The notes under the pieces were generated by a model. That model saw only the letters and a list, made by a program, of their open reading frames with translations, was not told where the DNA came from and did no database searches. Of a stretch of 64,000 bases of DNA, positions 32,848 through 46,451 are shown piece after piece; the first letter of the stretch is position 1, and every line of letters begins with the position of its first letter. The DNA is from Pyronema omphalodes (Eukaryota; Ascomycota; Pezizomycetes; Pezizales; Pyronemataceae), in the NCBI GenBank assembly GCA_024516155.1, contig JAJJXM010000012.1:806001-870000 (forward strand). Reading direction: 5' to 3'. The translations under genes were made by a program, and so were the position numbers.

Positions 32848-35800
32848 TGCGTCAAATTTTCCGCGTCGACATAGAAAAAATGTCTATGTGCGAATCAGGT
32901 CCCTCTTAACGGATGTTTGTTAGAATTAAATTACCCGCTACCCACTTGCCTCGATTTCAAATACATACACAGCCCATTCCCTTTTTGCCGCAAGCTTCGT
33001 ACCTATCCGTCGCCCAGCATGCTTGCCAGTAGCACCCCGCAGGACCACAACCGCGGGAACGTACCTTGGTTGACCGTGGGTGAGGGTGGCCTGAAACTGA
33101 GAATTCCTATTCATATCTACCGTTGCAAACTAACTAACGATATCCCACCCCACTTCAAATTTCATCCCATTTTAATGCTGCATGCAGTATTTTTCGCTAA
33201 GCCGGCAAACCGGCAGGCGGGGATTTAGACGAGGTGAAGCTTCTGTCTGCACCTTTAAGCTGCATAGAAATTTCGAATCGGGAAGCCCAAACGAACCACT
33301 ATCCAAGCTGCCATGACGAAATCGGTGGAAGCCAAGCTCAACCGAGAGCTCCCATAATAACCAATTCAAAGGTACGAGCTGATTATTATCCGGAGTTTGA
33401 TCGGAGTTTGTGGAGCGCCTGACGTTCCCTTAATGTGAGACAAGGTTACGGCGCTTCATTGACGCGCAACTGACGCCGGCATGCCGAATCCCGATATTTG
33501 CCGTTATGTAGAGTAGCTATCGTAATTCCCACTTAACCTTATCATAAGGTATAAGGTAGACTAATCACAAGGCTAATTTCAGTATATATAATGCCAGTAT
33601 CTCGGAGTACAATTCTTACATATAAAATAGGCGAGCCATATCATCACGCCACCCGCCGGCGAGCCTGGGAAAACGCAGCAGCATCCAGTCTGCAAACTCC
33701 GATGACAACCGGGAAACCACATCCTCATGCATCCCGCATCATCCAGGCGGCGAGAGATCTTCGGAGAACTTCTTTTTGAGTCACCACAAACCAACTCGCT
33801 TGCACAAGAAGAAGAAATTATGGCCCCGCTTCTTCGAATTTCTACATTCCATCGTAGGTGACGAAATTTCCAACGAGTGGTCATGAGCTGCTCTTCGTCG
33901 CCGCATCCAGAGTTGAAGACTGCCGGTTCTAAAGCGCGGGTGTACACGGGGATCGGATTCCCGTCCGAATGGATAACTCCGACCCCAATATCCGCCTTCA
34001 ACCATCGCAATTAAACACCTGCAGAAAGCCGTAAGAAACCGCCCCTTGTACATTAGCATTTGACACACTTATCTAATGAAACATCGGAATGATGCTTCCA
34101 TTTTTTGTAATTTTCCAGAGAACAAAAGTGGAAGATGGAGGATGATGGTGATGTTGCACGGCGGTGTAGCTCGGATGAACAGAAGGAAAAACAAACTCCC
34201 GTATGCATACGCATACCCTATTTGGATAATGAAACCCCCACGAATGCGCGCCAAGCAATGGCCCTACAATGTTGATCAAAATGCACGGTAACGTAGTCAG
34301 CTGCAACTTTCGTATCTATGAAATGACGGCAAAGCAACAAAACTCATAAGAATGTTTAAACGGAAAAGAAATATTTGACCGGAACTTCGGTCCTCGAACG
34401 AGTTGCATGCATATTTTCTGCCGTGGGTTTGATTTTCTCTCCAGTTCTCATCGCAAATCCCAAAGATTCTGAAACAAAGCTCATCACCAAGTATCTTTGA
34501 AGACAGAATGAGCCCCGTGCATAACATGTTCAGTGAGTTTATTCGTAATCTTTTTTTCTCTCGGAATACAATGCCGAATCAATTGGACCCGGTGAGCTGC
34601 GAAAGGCGGCAGCTTTTCATCACACTTCTTCCAGTGACAAACACACCGGGGAACCCCAGGTGGGCACGATTAATTGACGAGAGAAGTGTTCGTAAAATTC
34701 GGACCTACCCATTTCATTGATTCAATCTCGATGCCCATAGCTGCACACATAATTCGTACGCCCTCAACATTCTTTGTCTATCATAGCCCGATTCCGGGAA
34801 GATAAAACATCACCCACCGACAGTTCCTACGGGCTTGTTTCTTCCAAAAATGACGTCCGTATTTGGAAGTTGGTAAAGCACGAAACACCGGGAAAACTCT
34901 TCAAGTCCCCATAGCCTGGCTCGGTGCCATACTTCCGCTGCACCATGCATCTGAATGCATCCGAATATTTATTTCCTATGTTTCGCATCGTACGGTGTTA
35001 TACGTTCCTTTAAATCCATGATCTCCGAGCAAATAACATTTTGTACCACAACGCAATCAACAATTAACCATCGGGGATAGCAATACATAGTATATCTGTA
35101 GCAGATATTTTCTTCTTCTCGAAAATTCTGTTCCTGTGCAGTGCTGCAGAAATGCCAGGATCCTCAAACTCGGCACAGAAGACCCGAGGATAGAAACCGA
35201 CGAATCATTCCCTTCTTTGGCTATTTGAAACTTCTGAACCAAGTACTCGGGTCTCTTTAAGCCTTCATTAGTGGCGTTAGGCGAAGTAATACTGCATACT
35301 AACAACCGCGGCAGTTTAGACGTCACACGATTTTGTTTGGACAAAAGTCATTATGATTGCAGACTTTGATGTGCGTTAGATCAAAATGCAATTTATTACT
35401 TCAGCCAGACCATTCCGAAATTGTTCTTTATTAGTAAAAGTTTCTTCGCCATCAGGCGGGTCTGGAGATAGTAGTTAGTGGGTGATTAAGGCCGGACTCG
35501 TGGGCGATGGGTGGTGATTGCACGCCGAAGCGGATATAAAGAATGTATTACAAACAAACCTAGCACAAAATCACATAGCATAACAGTTCAATTTAATATA
35601 TTCGATTTACCTGTGACGGTTTCAAAAAGATCTACTACACGATTTCCATAAAATAGCTATGCAAAGCCCAAGATTCATCGTACCAGCCGAATATGCCAAT
35701 ATGGGGTAGCGAAACCTTAGGCATCCATTTTCATTCGTACGATAACCATAGAAAGTAGCAACAGGAATCATTAAGGGATCCAGATAGATTGCTAGTGGGT

Positions 35801-36314
35801 TATGAGATGAAGGTTCATACACTTGCAAAAATATAATACGATAGAGCGAGGAATTTGAAGGAAAAAAATCGATGGACATTGAAGTAAGTGGTGAATTCCG
35901 TAATATCCAAGTTAACGACAATCATGGCTTGGTCAGGAGAGGAGAGGGTGTGGATTCCAAAAATAAAGGACGAACTAAGGTGCAATAAGCAAGACTTCGA
36001 GCACACAAAAGACGCACTGGAGGTCAATAACTGAGTTTTTAGCTGAGATATATATGGATGATAAGTTGTATGTGTTCTGCTTAATTTATGTTGAAACACC
36101 CGAAATCACTCATTCACATCATGTACTTTGTACAGAATTTCTTTTTAAATCTCCATTTGGAACATGTAGTGATTTCTCACTTCAAATGAATCAAGACAAA
36201 AATGTCCAGAACGTGGACTAATCATTGGTGTCGCATTTTACAGTCATCGTAAGGCGGTTCTGCGTCGTTGGCATGGCGCCGGCAAAAAATGAGCTTCAAA
36301 GGGCTTCGTCGAAC

Positions 36315-36322
36315 AAAAAAAA
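36315..36322 (-). terminator. Pol III T-run after the 5S gene
   Basis: Eight T on the minus strand directly after the 3' end of the 5S sequence. Confidence 0.75.
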
Positions 36323-36437
36323 CTACAGTACCCGGGATTCCCGTCTGGTCACCCACGACAGTACTAGCCGGACGATATCATGCTTAAATAGCGCAGAGCG
36401 GACGGGATGCGTTGTATTCATGATTCTATGACCGTAG
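36323..36437 (-). rRNA. 5S rRNA gene (minus-strand copy)
   Basis: 115 nt on the minus strand. It has the universal 5S landmarks in order: GGTCATA near the 5' end, CCCGTCCGCTC, TTAAGC, AGTACTG and GTGGGTGACCA, then GGGAATCCC. The termini pair (CTACGGT with ACTGTAG, 7 bp). Eight T residues follow immediately on the minus strand, a Pol III terminator (A-run 36315-36322 on the plus strand). It differs at one position from the copy at 46329-46443. Dispersed single 5S genes are normal in Pezizomycotina. Confidence 0.9.
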
Positions 36438-38024
36438 CTATTATTTAGCACAACAAAAATAATATATAATTAGGCATAATACTTCAAACTTTCGCAGAAA
36501 CAAATTCAGATACAATATACATCACATGGCATTGATCATCATCTTCTCACAAGAATCAAACAAACCAAGAGCTTTTACTTTCGAAATAGTCAAGCACATC
36601 TCTGTTTTCCCTAGACCCGTCATTGAGAATTAAGTACGAGGAGCGTGAATTCTGTTCTCCATTTTTCCATGACAGCGTCCGTTAAAGAGAGTTAGAGCTG
36701 ATTTCTCTCGTGTTTTTCGCAGTCATCCTTCTGATATCACGGTAAACAATAAATTTTATCCATCGAGAATTGAGAAATCAAACCTTACTACTCATTCATG
36801 CCCGAGTCTAGTTTCCGGGAAGCCTTGGGAGCAAAACAGGCCGCAAAAGTGTCAAGGCGCCCGAATTTGAGGGCTTAGGCGGAGTTTGATGTGACACAAG
36901 TTACCGGGGAGTGATGTGCTTGCTCATTGGTTCTAGCGTGAATGAATATTTTTAGAGGTCTTGAGATGAGAGTATGAGTAAATTCAAACTGAGTTGAGAA
37001 GGAGATTGGTAGTAAGGACGAGTTATTCGAGGTGACTTGGGAGTATCAGATTCGAAGGGGTTGAATCCCAAAAGAATGTTTACACGGGGGTCTTGAAATA
37101 GAGGAAAAAGTGGTATGACTTTGTGAGGTATTGTGAGGTGGTCCCGAATTCGAACTTGTGGTGTGTTGGTTAATTTTCCGCTGCAAAATCAAAATGAAGC
37201 AGTTGAATGATATTTTATGATCCTTTACCGCATTGTAGTATCAGCGAGTCAGTGATAGGCTCGCGGTTTTGAGTTTGGGAACAACATAAGGTAGTGTTAG
37301 GCATTGCAATAATAAAAATACCACATCAATTCCTATCTACCATATCTACACTGAGCCGCCATACTTGCAGCCCAGCCTCTATATTCTGAAATTCAAATTC
37401 TCTATCACCGTCTCCTCTACTGTATCGACCACTTCGTGCTTGAATAAACAATATGACTAAATTTCCGCTCCATTCATACGACCCTAGCCCTCTTGAAAAA
37501 GATATAAAGAACCCGTCCCTCCCCTCGTAGGTCTCGCCAAGCATAATAACTAAATACTACTAACAACACTAAAGATAATAGACCCATAATTCCTTCCCTT
37601 CCCATTCTCTATCTCTTTCACAAAACAAGGCATCTTCAATAGAGAAAAATAAAAATAAAAAGTAGAGGAACTGAAAAACATGAAAACTTTTACAAAAGAA
37701 CTTTATAGAAAGAAAGAAAAAAGAAGAAGATCCGTCTGGTGTAGTGCAAAGTCGAGTATAAGATAAGTGTAGAGTAAAAAAAGAGGTATCGAAAGGTATC
37801 AGGTATCACCAAAAATCCGCTTACAAAGGAGAAAAAAAAACGCGAGCGATCACGGATCGAAAAAAAGACGCAAAAAGCAACCCAGCCACACTCCAAAACT
37901 CCCTCCATCAGCCATCTTCTTCATCCTCCGAATTCTCCATATTCTGCTCTTCATTCACTGAACCTTTGGATTCAGATGAACCACAATTCCCTAAGGAGCT
38001 TCTTTCCCAATCCCAGTCTACTTC

Positions 38025-41000
38025 CTAAGCTTCAATTCCCTCCTCTTCAACCATTCCAAACTGCCCTCTCCGTCCTCTGATACTACCAGCAGTTGACTCT
38101 CTTTCCTTCTTACTGCCAACAGTCAACGACATCTGACTCCATCGCTTCCTCATGGATCCGACCCCCCTCTCAATCTTCCCAGGGGTCTTTGGTCGCCCAT
38201 CCCGTCCCTCTTTCTCGCTCTTAGTACTTTTTCTCGACCTGCTCGTGCTCACAGACCCACTTCTACTCCTCTGGGGCGTTGCTATTCCACCAGGAATCGG
38301 CGGCATGGGCGGTGCATTATGTCCGAAGATCATCGTCGACAACCGACCCCTAGCTGAGCGCTCCGTAGCAGTCTCCGATTTGATCGACATAGACCTTTGC
38401 TTGTGAACCGTTGGTCTCTCAAGAGCGATAGGAGTGGCAGATCCAGAGATAGTAGTGGGAGTATAAGGCATAGGTACAGGCGCATCAATATCCTTCTGTG
38501 CAACCTGTCTCCACTGGCCAGGGGCAGGCGAAGGAGTAGGGTGAGCCTCTGCTAGCTCACGGCGGAAGGTGGCTTCAAAGCATTTAACACAGTTTGCTTG
38601 GAGAGGCCTCAAGGCGTCGGGTACTAGGCGGCCGTGGGTGCCGAGGGCTTTCTTAACGACAGCGACGTGGTCGGCCATGACGGTGCGGAGGGCATCGCGG
38701 AGGTCCTCTTTGGTTTCGTGCTCCTCCAATAAGGCGCGGTAGTGGGCGACGGATTTGTTGGCGTCAACTGCAGAGGTAAGGGCGATGGAGAAGGGGGACA
38801 TGTCCATAGCCTTGTCTGGAGATTTGTAGTCGGAGAACTTGGTTTCCAAGTCGATGAGCTCCTGGGTACGGCGGAGGACCTCTTGGATGGCACGCTCCAC
38901 GGGAGACACTCCAACGATAACTGTCTCAAGGACCTCGCTTCGCTTCAAGATAGCAGGAAAGCCGGTGGCAGTGACAAATACGGTCTTCTCGGTCCATTCG
39001 TCGTGAGAGACATCTCTAGGCTTGTGAACCACCGAGAAAGCACGGATTCCCTTCTTGGCCAAAAAGTTACGCACAGTAGCCGGTACTCGCTGCTTGCGGA
39101 ATGCAGGGGAAGCGTAATTGATTTCTGGCACTACGGGAACGATATGGATGAACTGTCCCTCAATAGAGTCGACAACGCCGTCGACAAGGCGAGCAGCAGG
39201 ATGTTGCATCAACATTCTGTCGGCGAACATCTGGTGGCCTTCGTATGGTCCGGCCTGAATGACAAACTGACGGTCTCTCAACCCAGTAGGGAATCCAAGA
39301 CCGTAGTAGGCGACACGATAGTAGCGGGGTTCGGGACGGGCTCCTTCCAAGATGGACTCCTGGAGGGTGGCCATAGCTCTATTGCATCTGGCAAGCTTAC
39401 CGTACTCGAAGACTGTATTTTCGTAGTTCTCAGCAAGCTCTCTGTATGTCTCCAGAGCATTCTCCCAACTCTTGCCGTCTTCGAAGTAGCCGATCATTTC
39501 CAAGAACAGCTGCTCTCTTCGCTCAAATGCCGACTGCTCGGGGAAATTGGGGTCGTTCAATGCTGGGACGCGCTCGTTTACATCCCAGGTGTAGAGATCC
39601 GCATGTAGTCGTAGTGAAAGAGCTGCTTCAACAAAGTTACCGGAAGCCAACTGTACACTAACCAGCTGGTGGACGTAACGGATAAACATATCCTCCTTAC
39701 GCATGTCCTTAAGGAAGTCCATCAGACGTAAGGTATCCATGATCTGGTATGCCTCACCGAGCGGCGTGTTATGCACAGCTACGAGAAGATCCAAGAACTC
39801 ATCAACGGTGCGTAGTAGTTGGCCGACAGTCTCCGATAGGGGATCCTGAGGAATGAGCGAGAGTGGCTTAAACAACTCGATCAAGTCGGCAATGAACAAC
39901 TTCTGTGTGATGCTCTCTGTCAAGCGTTTGCTTTTGAACAACCGGTCCAGACTCTGTTTGTAGTCAGTAACAATTCGGAATAAGCGGGGTGTGAGGGAAT
40001 ACATCAATCATCTCAGCCTGTATCACACTCAAGTCCTCATTGAGTGTCCACTCGCTGACAACCATTGTCTGTAACACCTCGACAGCTACACTCCTAAGGC
40101 CCTCGTGTACACTCAAGCAGAGCTCCACGATAGGTGCAACCAAGCCCGGAACATATGAGACTTGGTAACCACCCATCTTCTCCAGTGAAAACCGTTGCTT
40201 ATCCTCGTCACTAGTTTCCCATCCAATAGCCTCCCATGTCCTTCTCAATAAGTCGGCTCCAACTTCTCTAACATCTCCAGCAACCTTCCAGACTGCTCTT
40301 CTCTTCTGCTCCGGGAAAGTTTCAAGCGCTAATGCGTCGCTTCCAACCAGCGTCAAAAGAGTTGAAAAGAAAGCCTGCCATAGGTCCATATTGAATCTAT
40401 CCGCGTCATCAGGATCCGGCAAGAAACTGTCAACTAGTATTCCTGCAAGATTCTCAAGTGTGCGCATAGTGCTCTTATGCTGGTAAATATGCACGGAAAG
40501 CCAGTTTTGCGGGAAGGCCTCACATCTGAGAATACTCATATGTACTCTCAGGGTGTCAACCAAAAACTGCGCAAGCTCATCTTCCGGTAGTTCGAGGTGT
40601 AGTCCAGTAGGTACATTTGACATTGCTGCTAGGATAGCGGAGAGCTCAACTAGTGCTTCATCGAAGACAGGTGCCTTGCTAAGGGGCTTGGTGGGGAAAG
40701 GGTAAGTCTTCGGGAAGAGCAAGCTGAAGGTATCACGCTCTTTTTTAGGCTTCTCAGAGTCGAGGATGCAAAGGTATGAGTCGACGATCTTTGGAATATA
40801 TTCAGAAACCTCTTCCGCCAGCTCGTCAACTTGTTCAGCGAGAACACTGCAGCACAACCGGACCTGGTCACGCCACTGAGATGTGACTTGGTCGGTTCTT
40901 CCCCAATGGGGTTCCAGCCAACGCACAGTGTTGACTGTTAGTGCGCGGCGGTCTTCCGGCTGCGAAAACATCTGGGATCTCGAAAAGTTGACGATTAATA

Positions 41001-44000
41001 CGAGCTTGTACAGAATAAGCTTTCCCTTGACATTATCGCAAGAATCCATGAAGTCGATGGCAACCAACAAAATATCCTCCTGGGTTAAAACTCCAAATAG
41101 TTCAGGCAGCCACTGGTGGAAATGCTGTACTGCCAAAGTCTGAGATCCGACCAACCTTGGGTCAGTGCTGTTCATAAGCTTCTCGAGAAGCTTGAAAATT
41201 CCCCTAAGATCCTTGGTAAACGTAGTCGAGCCATTGATTCCGATGGTCGCCTCCTTAAGGACATGTTTTTCCCGGGCCTTAACGATAAACCGGAACACAT
41301 GTTTTCCGACCTTGAATGTTGCTCTCAGGCGTACCGAGTTTTCGATGTGGGATGGGTCGTGTAATAATCTGGTGAAACTCCTCAACAGGCATGGTGCGGC
41401 AAAAGGATAATCAAATAGGCGGTCAATATAGTCGTCCACTATCGGTTCCATGTTGAATCGTCGATCATTGACAATTCCGAGAACAATCACGATGGCGTTA
41501 AATACCAAATCTTCGATTTCAGTTTTGCTGGTATTCTCCACAAGCACGCTGAATAGTGCATCAAACACCTCCCTAAGAAGTCTGACGATCTCGATCTCTG
41601 GTACAAATACAACCTTCTTTAGACAATCAACGAGCTGGGCTTGCTCAAGTTCCTTCCATTTGAGAAGCCTGAGCAGGGTGTCATCCTGGGAAAAGATGGT
41701 CGAAACTAGGTAACTCTTGATTTTGATTGACGCAGCGGTTGCTCCCATCAAAGCCTGAGCCCAGCCTTCGTGGTCGGGCGACCATGGCTTTGTGATATAT
41801 CCACTTCCTTCAGTGCTGTTTCCCATTGGCGAGAGAGTGTCTTCATCGTATTTTTGCAAAATCAAGTCGTGTTCTCCATCCTTCAAGAACGAGCCACGCT
41901 CCCAGAGCGGGAACCAGACCATTGCCGCCGGAGGGTAAGGAATGCCTGAAACCGTCATAAATACATGTGCATCTGGAACGTCCTCCTCTTTTAGAGACAA
42001 TCTCACTGTCTGACTCCAAGTTTCGTCTCTGGAGACAACTGATGATTTCCAAATCGTCAAACCGTTGGAATTAGCTGATGGAAAGATAGCATTCAAAATC
42101 TTTTCGCCGTTCGACTTGCGAACCTCCATAGACAACTGCAGCTGATTAAAGTGACCAAAAGGCGGCAAACCATGTGCACCAATCTTCGGGTGTACCATTA
42201 TGGCATTTCTCGTGATCATTGGTGCATCTATGGTGATGTAAATATCACTTCGTGGCTGTGTTGGTGCTCCCGTAAAGCCGACCTTTCTAGCTGCCGTAAC
42301 CTGATGGAACACTGTGGGCATACTCTTGATCAATTCATGTGCATCGTTTGCAGAGTAGGGTTTCATGTAGATTTGAAGTCTATCAGCCTTGTTGGTTTTC
42401 TCATGGGGTAGGCGTGTGTCGGTTGTTGTGCTCTGTTTACGGTAACCCTGGTAACCCTGATAGTCCTGTGGACTCTTGGTGCGGGATTCGATAACATCAC
42501 GGATGATACGGTTCCAGTCATCCCCCGATTCCGGAGAATTCTTCTTCTTCTTCTCGTCATCTCCTCCCGAGGTCATTCTTCCGGGAATAAAAATGTGCAT
42601 AGTCTGCTCGGTACCCATCTCCTGCTTGATGAATCGTCCAATATCAAGGGCACCTACTCCAAGCGCCCTTCGGAAATTCACCATCTTTGGCTTCAGCGTG
42701 GGGACCGGGGGAATATCCGGCTCTTCCGGTATTGACACAGAGTCCAAGCTTCTTGTACTATTCTTTGCCGAACTGTGTTTTCTACTATCGCTGTTTTCCT
42801 TGCCAGGAGTTTTTGGTCGCGAATTGAACAGAACACTAACTCTGCCTTTCAAGCGCTTCTCATCCCTGGACGGAGACCGAGCGCGGCTGTTGTTGGCGCT
42901 ATTCTTGGTCATTGTGCTGCCGGTTACACCATCTTTAATACTGCCGGATCCGCCAGGGCTGTAAGCGGGAACTGAAGAATTGACGTAGATTCGTGCAACC
43001 AAATATAAATCTTCCGCATCTCTTGCCGAAAGGTCGTGAAACAGCGCCTGTAGTCTTGGGGCGTATCCATTGACTTCCAGCGGATTTCCTTCCGCATCCA
43101 AATCAACTTCCAAGCACTCCGAGACAGCTTTATTTTCCTTTGTTGCAAGGTAGTAAACAATGGTAATCGGTTCCGACGAATTTCCCGTAAAAGATTTGTG
43201 ATCTAATTGTAGGTGAAACTTTCTTGTTGCATCATCCCCCCTGTTACGCGGGGGCTCATCTAGCAAGCTCATCACACTCTGAAGCTGGGTAATCTCCACA
43301 CTGGAATCCTCGCCGGTCAATATACGCCCAGTTACGGGATCGCGCACAATAATTTCACGGCCAAGTAACTTGTTTCCCTTAACCAGTCTCCATACAGTGT
43401 CTTCTCGTGTCCTAATAAGCTCCTGACGGGTGAGTACATTATTTAGTAGCTGTCGTCTACTCAAATCAAGCTGATTGACCAGACCCGAGAACTCATCAAG
43501 CGTTGGATAACGTCTATTAAGTAGGAGCTCATGGAGGTTTGCTGCATGCCATTCTCGAAGACAGCTTGCAATCTCATCCACTAACGGTTCTCCTTCACAA
43601 GAACTAGTTTCGTCGCCAACCTTCAACATAGGTACAGGCGCAGGAGGGCGCTCCCGCGGCTTAGGTGTAGTACCCCCGGACATCAGCTGATCCCGCTTCT
43701 TTCTGCCTCTGCTGCGTTTCATATCCCGAGCAGCGGCAACGGCGAGGTCCTCATCGCTGAACCCGGCCTCGTCCTCCTCATCACTTAGGACTTGGAAATC
43801 ATCGGGGAGCGGAACTTCGGTGGAGAGGAACTCTTTAACGTCGACACATGCTGCGGGAAAGACACCGGTAAAGACTCGAGCCTCAAGGGTAGAACCTTTT
43901 GTAGAGGTAAGACCGGCGAGAAGACTGGGAGGTGCAACGAGATATCCGCGGTAGTACTGGCCCGATGTGGTTTGCTCGATGATGTATAGTTCGTCACCAA

Positions 44001-44088
44001 GCTCGAGCGGGAGGTCGTCGCGCGTAGTCGGATTGTATGGATAGGTGGCGACAGCAAAGGCGATGCGAGGAAGCGGTGTCCAAGGCAT
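38025..44088 (-). CDS. DOCK-family guanine nucleotide exchange factor
   Basis: Spliced CDS (minus strand) 44088-40003 and 39953-38025, giving 2004 residues; one 49-bp intron with a good branch point (TTACTGAC). An N-terminal SH3 domain (about residues 13-75: VATYPYNPTTRDDLPLELGD) is followed by a DOCK N-region. A DHR-1/C2 domain starts near residue 610 (DIYITIDAP ... IMVHPKIG, then FMTVSGIPYPP), then helical repeats, and a DHR-2 catalytic domain near 1400-1790 (YYRVAYYGLGFP, then AGPYEGHQMFADRM). The C-terminal 200 residues are basic and Ser-rich. DOCK proteins activate Rac/Cdc42 GTPases through DHR-2 and bind phosphoinositides through DHR-1; with the SH3 domain this resembles the DOCK-A/ELMO-dependent group, whose fungal members act in polarity, stress and autophagy. 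The first ATG fits the SH3 start. Confidence 0.92.
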
Positions 44089-46328
44089 CTCCTACTTCCC
44101 TGTTGGAGGTTGTGAGAACCGTCAGAAGGTAAGGCATGGCGGGGTCAGGAGGAGTGAGGCATACCTGATGTGATTATTATCGTAAAGAAAAACTAAAGCA
44201 ACGTGCACAAAAGCAATTGGATTGTATCTCAAATGAAGGGCAGGATTTTTGTAACAATAAGCAAGTGTTTCAAAAGAGTGTATGAATTGGATTGTATTCT
44301 GGGAGGTCGCTATCGGCGTCGTCGTGGATCTCGCATGGGTGTTGCGACGTCGGTGGTGATGCTGCTGCTGCTGCTGGCGAGACAGACGGACGATGAGCGA
44401 GCGACTTCGGGGTGAGTGGACGACTACTGAAAGAAGGTGTCGGTCACTTTCTCTCTGCTTGAAAGGCAGCGCTGGCAAGTATCTCAGATAGGAGATGGGG
44501 TTCTCTCGCTTCCTTCTCTCGCTCTCCTTCTCGAGTTAGCTCCAGGCACATAGCGACAGGGGCTCCAGGGAAATCAGGACAAGGGGGTCTCGCCCTCACC
44601 AAAGTAGAGGTCACCAGTTACGGGGAAGTTAACCAAACGAACCAAACCTCACGACACTCGACGGAGAGACAGAGAGGTGGTTCTGTTGTAGATGGAGGAA
44701 TAGGTGGAATTGTGGGTGAATTGCGAGCATGGAGGGGATGCTTCCATCTGGCAGTCCACGCGACACAAATGCACCTTTCCCTTCTGCCCTTCGGCCACAG
44801 TTATTATACACGGCTCGTCCTGACAGGTGCCCTGGTTGGCTACAGTTTGTTCTTCAGTTACATTTTCAAGTTTGCTATCCCTCCTCCTCTACTTGTCGAC
44901 CTCTCCTCTATTCTCCGTCCTCCTTCCCTCCTCCCTTCTTGTCCTCCTCCCTTCTTCTCACCTCCTCCTCTCCTGCTATCATCCCCCTGCCCTCCTCATC
45001 TGGGCCCTCATCTGCCCCCCATCTGCTTCCCTCGCCCCTTACCAAATTCTCCTTAACCCAACGACGCGGTCCGTCTGTTCTCACGCATGACAGCTAACCG
45101 AGCGCTGAGCAGCTGCAAGCACGGGCCCCGCCCGAACGAAGGAACCCTAGGAGGCACTATTAAAATCAAGAGTACTAAGTGCTATAATTATTACGGTGGG
45201 TGTACGATTAAAGTGAACAAGCGATTCCTGTGGCAACTGCGCCTCATCTAATATTTATTTTAGCCAGGCTAGTCAATGTTTAATTCTACGTTTCCCGAAG
45301 GTCAGGCCGAAAAGAAAAGCCTCCTCAATCCTTTGTCTGACACCGAAAAAAGTCTGCGGTACAGGCAGCAGAGACACAATAAAACCTAGCTGTATCACAA
45401 TCTAGAAAAGTCCCAGGATGTCTCGGCCAAATTATTCTAGAGTAACTTGAGGGAAATGGGAATCCAACACATCCTGTTGTGACCCGCGTTTTATGTCCTC
45501 CCCTGCGATGTGAGAACTTATTCTACCTGTTTTGGAAGGTGCTGAGACATGCACATGAAGCGGCCGATACACGTGATTTTTGGTGTATCTGTACTCTGTA
45601 CCTGCCATACGGAGCCAAATAAATGGAACTAATGGAAGAAATGGGGTTCGGAGACGAGACAGAGAAGGAATGCGGAGTATACAGGTTATGCAGCAGGGGG
45701 TATGCCACGAGATTTAAGAGGAATGGTGCGCCGATGATATTCATTGCCCGATGAATTAATTTTAAAGTTGAAGATGACGATACAAAGTTTATGGGCTTAT
45801 CGATTCGAGGAGAGGAAAATCATGGTATTTAATGTTGGGATGTACCGTACGCGCTGATACGAATGAACTTATCTGAGCTCTGGAGTTTCCCGAGCGTTTA
45901 TCAATGGTGATGTTCACAGCCTACAACATCTCATTTAAAGCTTATTACGACAATGACACTGGGATTTATCAGTTTATGAACTAAATTTCTTGGAAGCTGG
46001 AAGAATTCCAATTGGTAGGCTGATTCACAGGAAATAGTGACTGATTTCTGCCTGTTTGAATGAAAGCATTGAAACTAGATAAGTTCTAGTACTCCTTCAT
46101 CTACAATGACATATATCGTTATTGCTTGCATGTCTCACGCATGACCTACAAGAAAACTACTCCGCAAAACTCAGGATGTCTCATTTGAATCATCTTGCTC
46201 CAGAGCTGATGTATTAGGAACGGGCTCTTATAGAACTATTGTAAGTGGTTTCGTGGTGCATAATGCGCAGTGAAGGCATTGAACATACTATAATACATAT
46301 ATGTATATTTTTATTTTGTTAGTAACAG

Positions 46329-46443
46329 CTACGGTCATAGAATCATGAATACAACGCATCCCGTCCGCTCTGCGCTATTTAAGCATGATATCGTCCGGCT
46401 AGTACTGTCGTGGGTGACCAGACGGGAATCCCGGATACTGTAG
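46329..46443 (+). rRNA. 5S rRNA gene (plus-strand copy)
   Basis: 115 nt, identical to the minus-strand copy at 36323-36437 except for one base (GGATACTG here, GGGTACTG there). Terminal 7-bp pairing is CTACGGT/ACTGTAG; an internal arm pairs ATCATG with CATGAT, and TCCGG with CCGGA. The C-box-like GTGGGTGACCA is the internal promoter region of 5S genes. Eight T follow at 46444. Confidence 0.9.
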
Positions 46444-46451
46444 TTTTTTTT
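46444..46451 (+). terminator. Pol III T-run after the 5S gene
   Basis: Eight T immediately after the mature 5S end. Confidence 0.75.

Larger units (their letters stand above)
32848..38024. other. Gene-poor, AT-rich region with one 5S rRNA gene
   Basis: 5.2 kb between the MFS gene start and the DOCK gene end. Short open frames here (for example 33579-34010 minus) lack splice structure, family motifs or sensible composition. The one recognisable feature is the 5S rRNA gene at 36323-36437. I could not recognise transposon coding sequence or terminal repeats. Confidence 0.55.

Noticed and set aside
33579..34010. 143-codon minus-strand frame in a gene-poor region
   Set aside because: No recognisable domain, no splice partners; considered as a possible transposon relic but nothing supports that.
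37055..37080. GGGGTTGAATCCC resembling a tRNA T-arm
   Set aside because: No matching A-box, anticodon arm or acceptor stem around it.
38742..39608. 288-codon plus-strand frame
   Set aside because: Antisense shadow of the DOCK DHR-2 coding exon.
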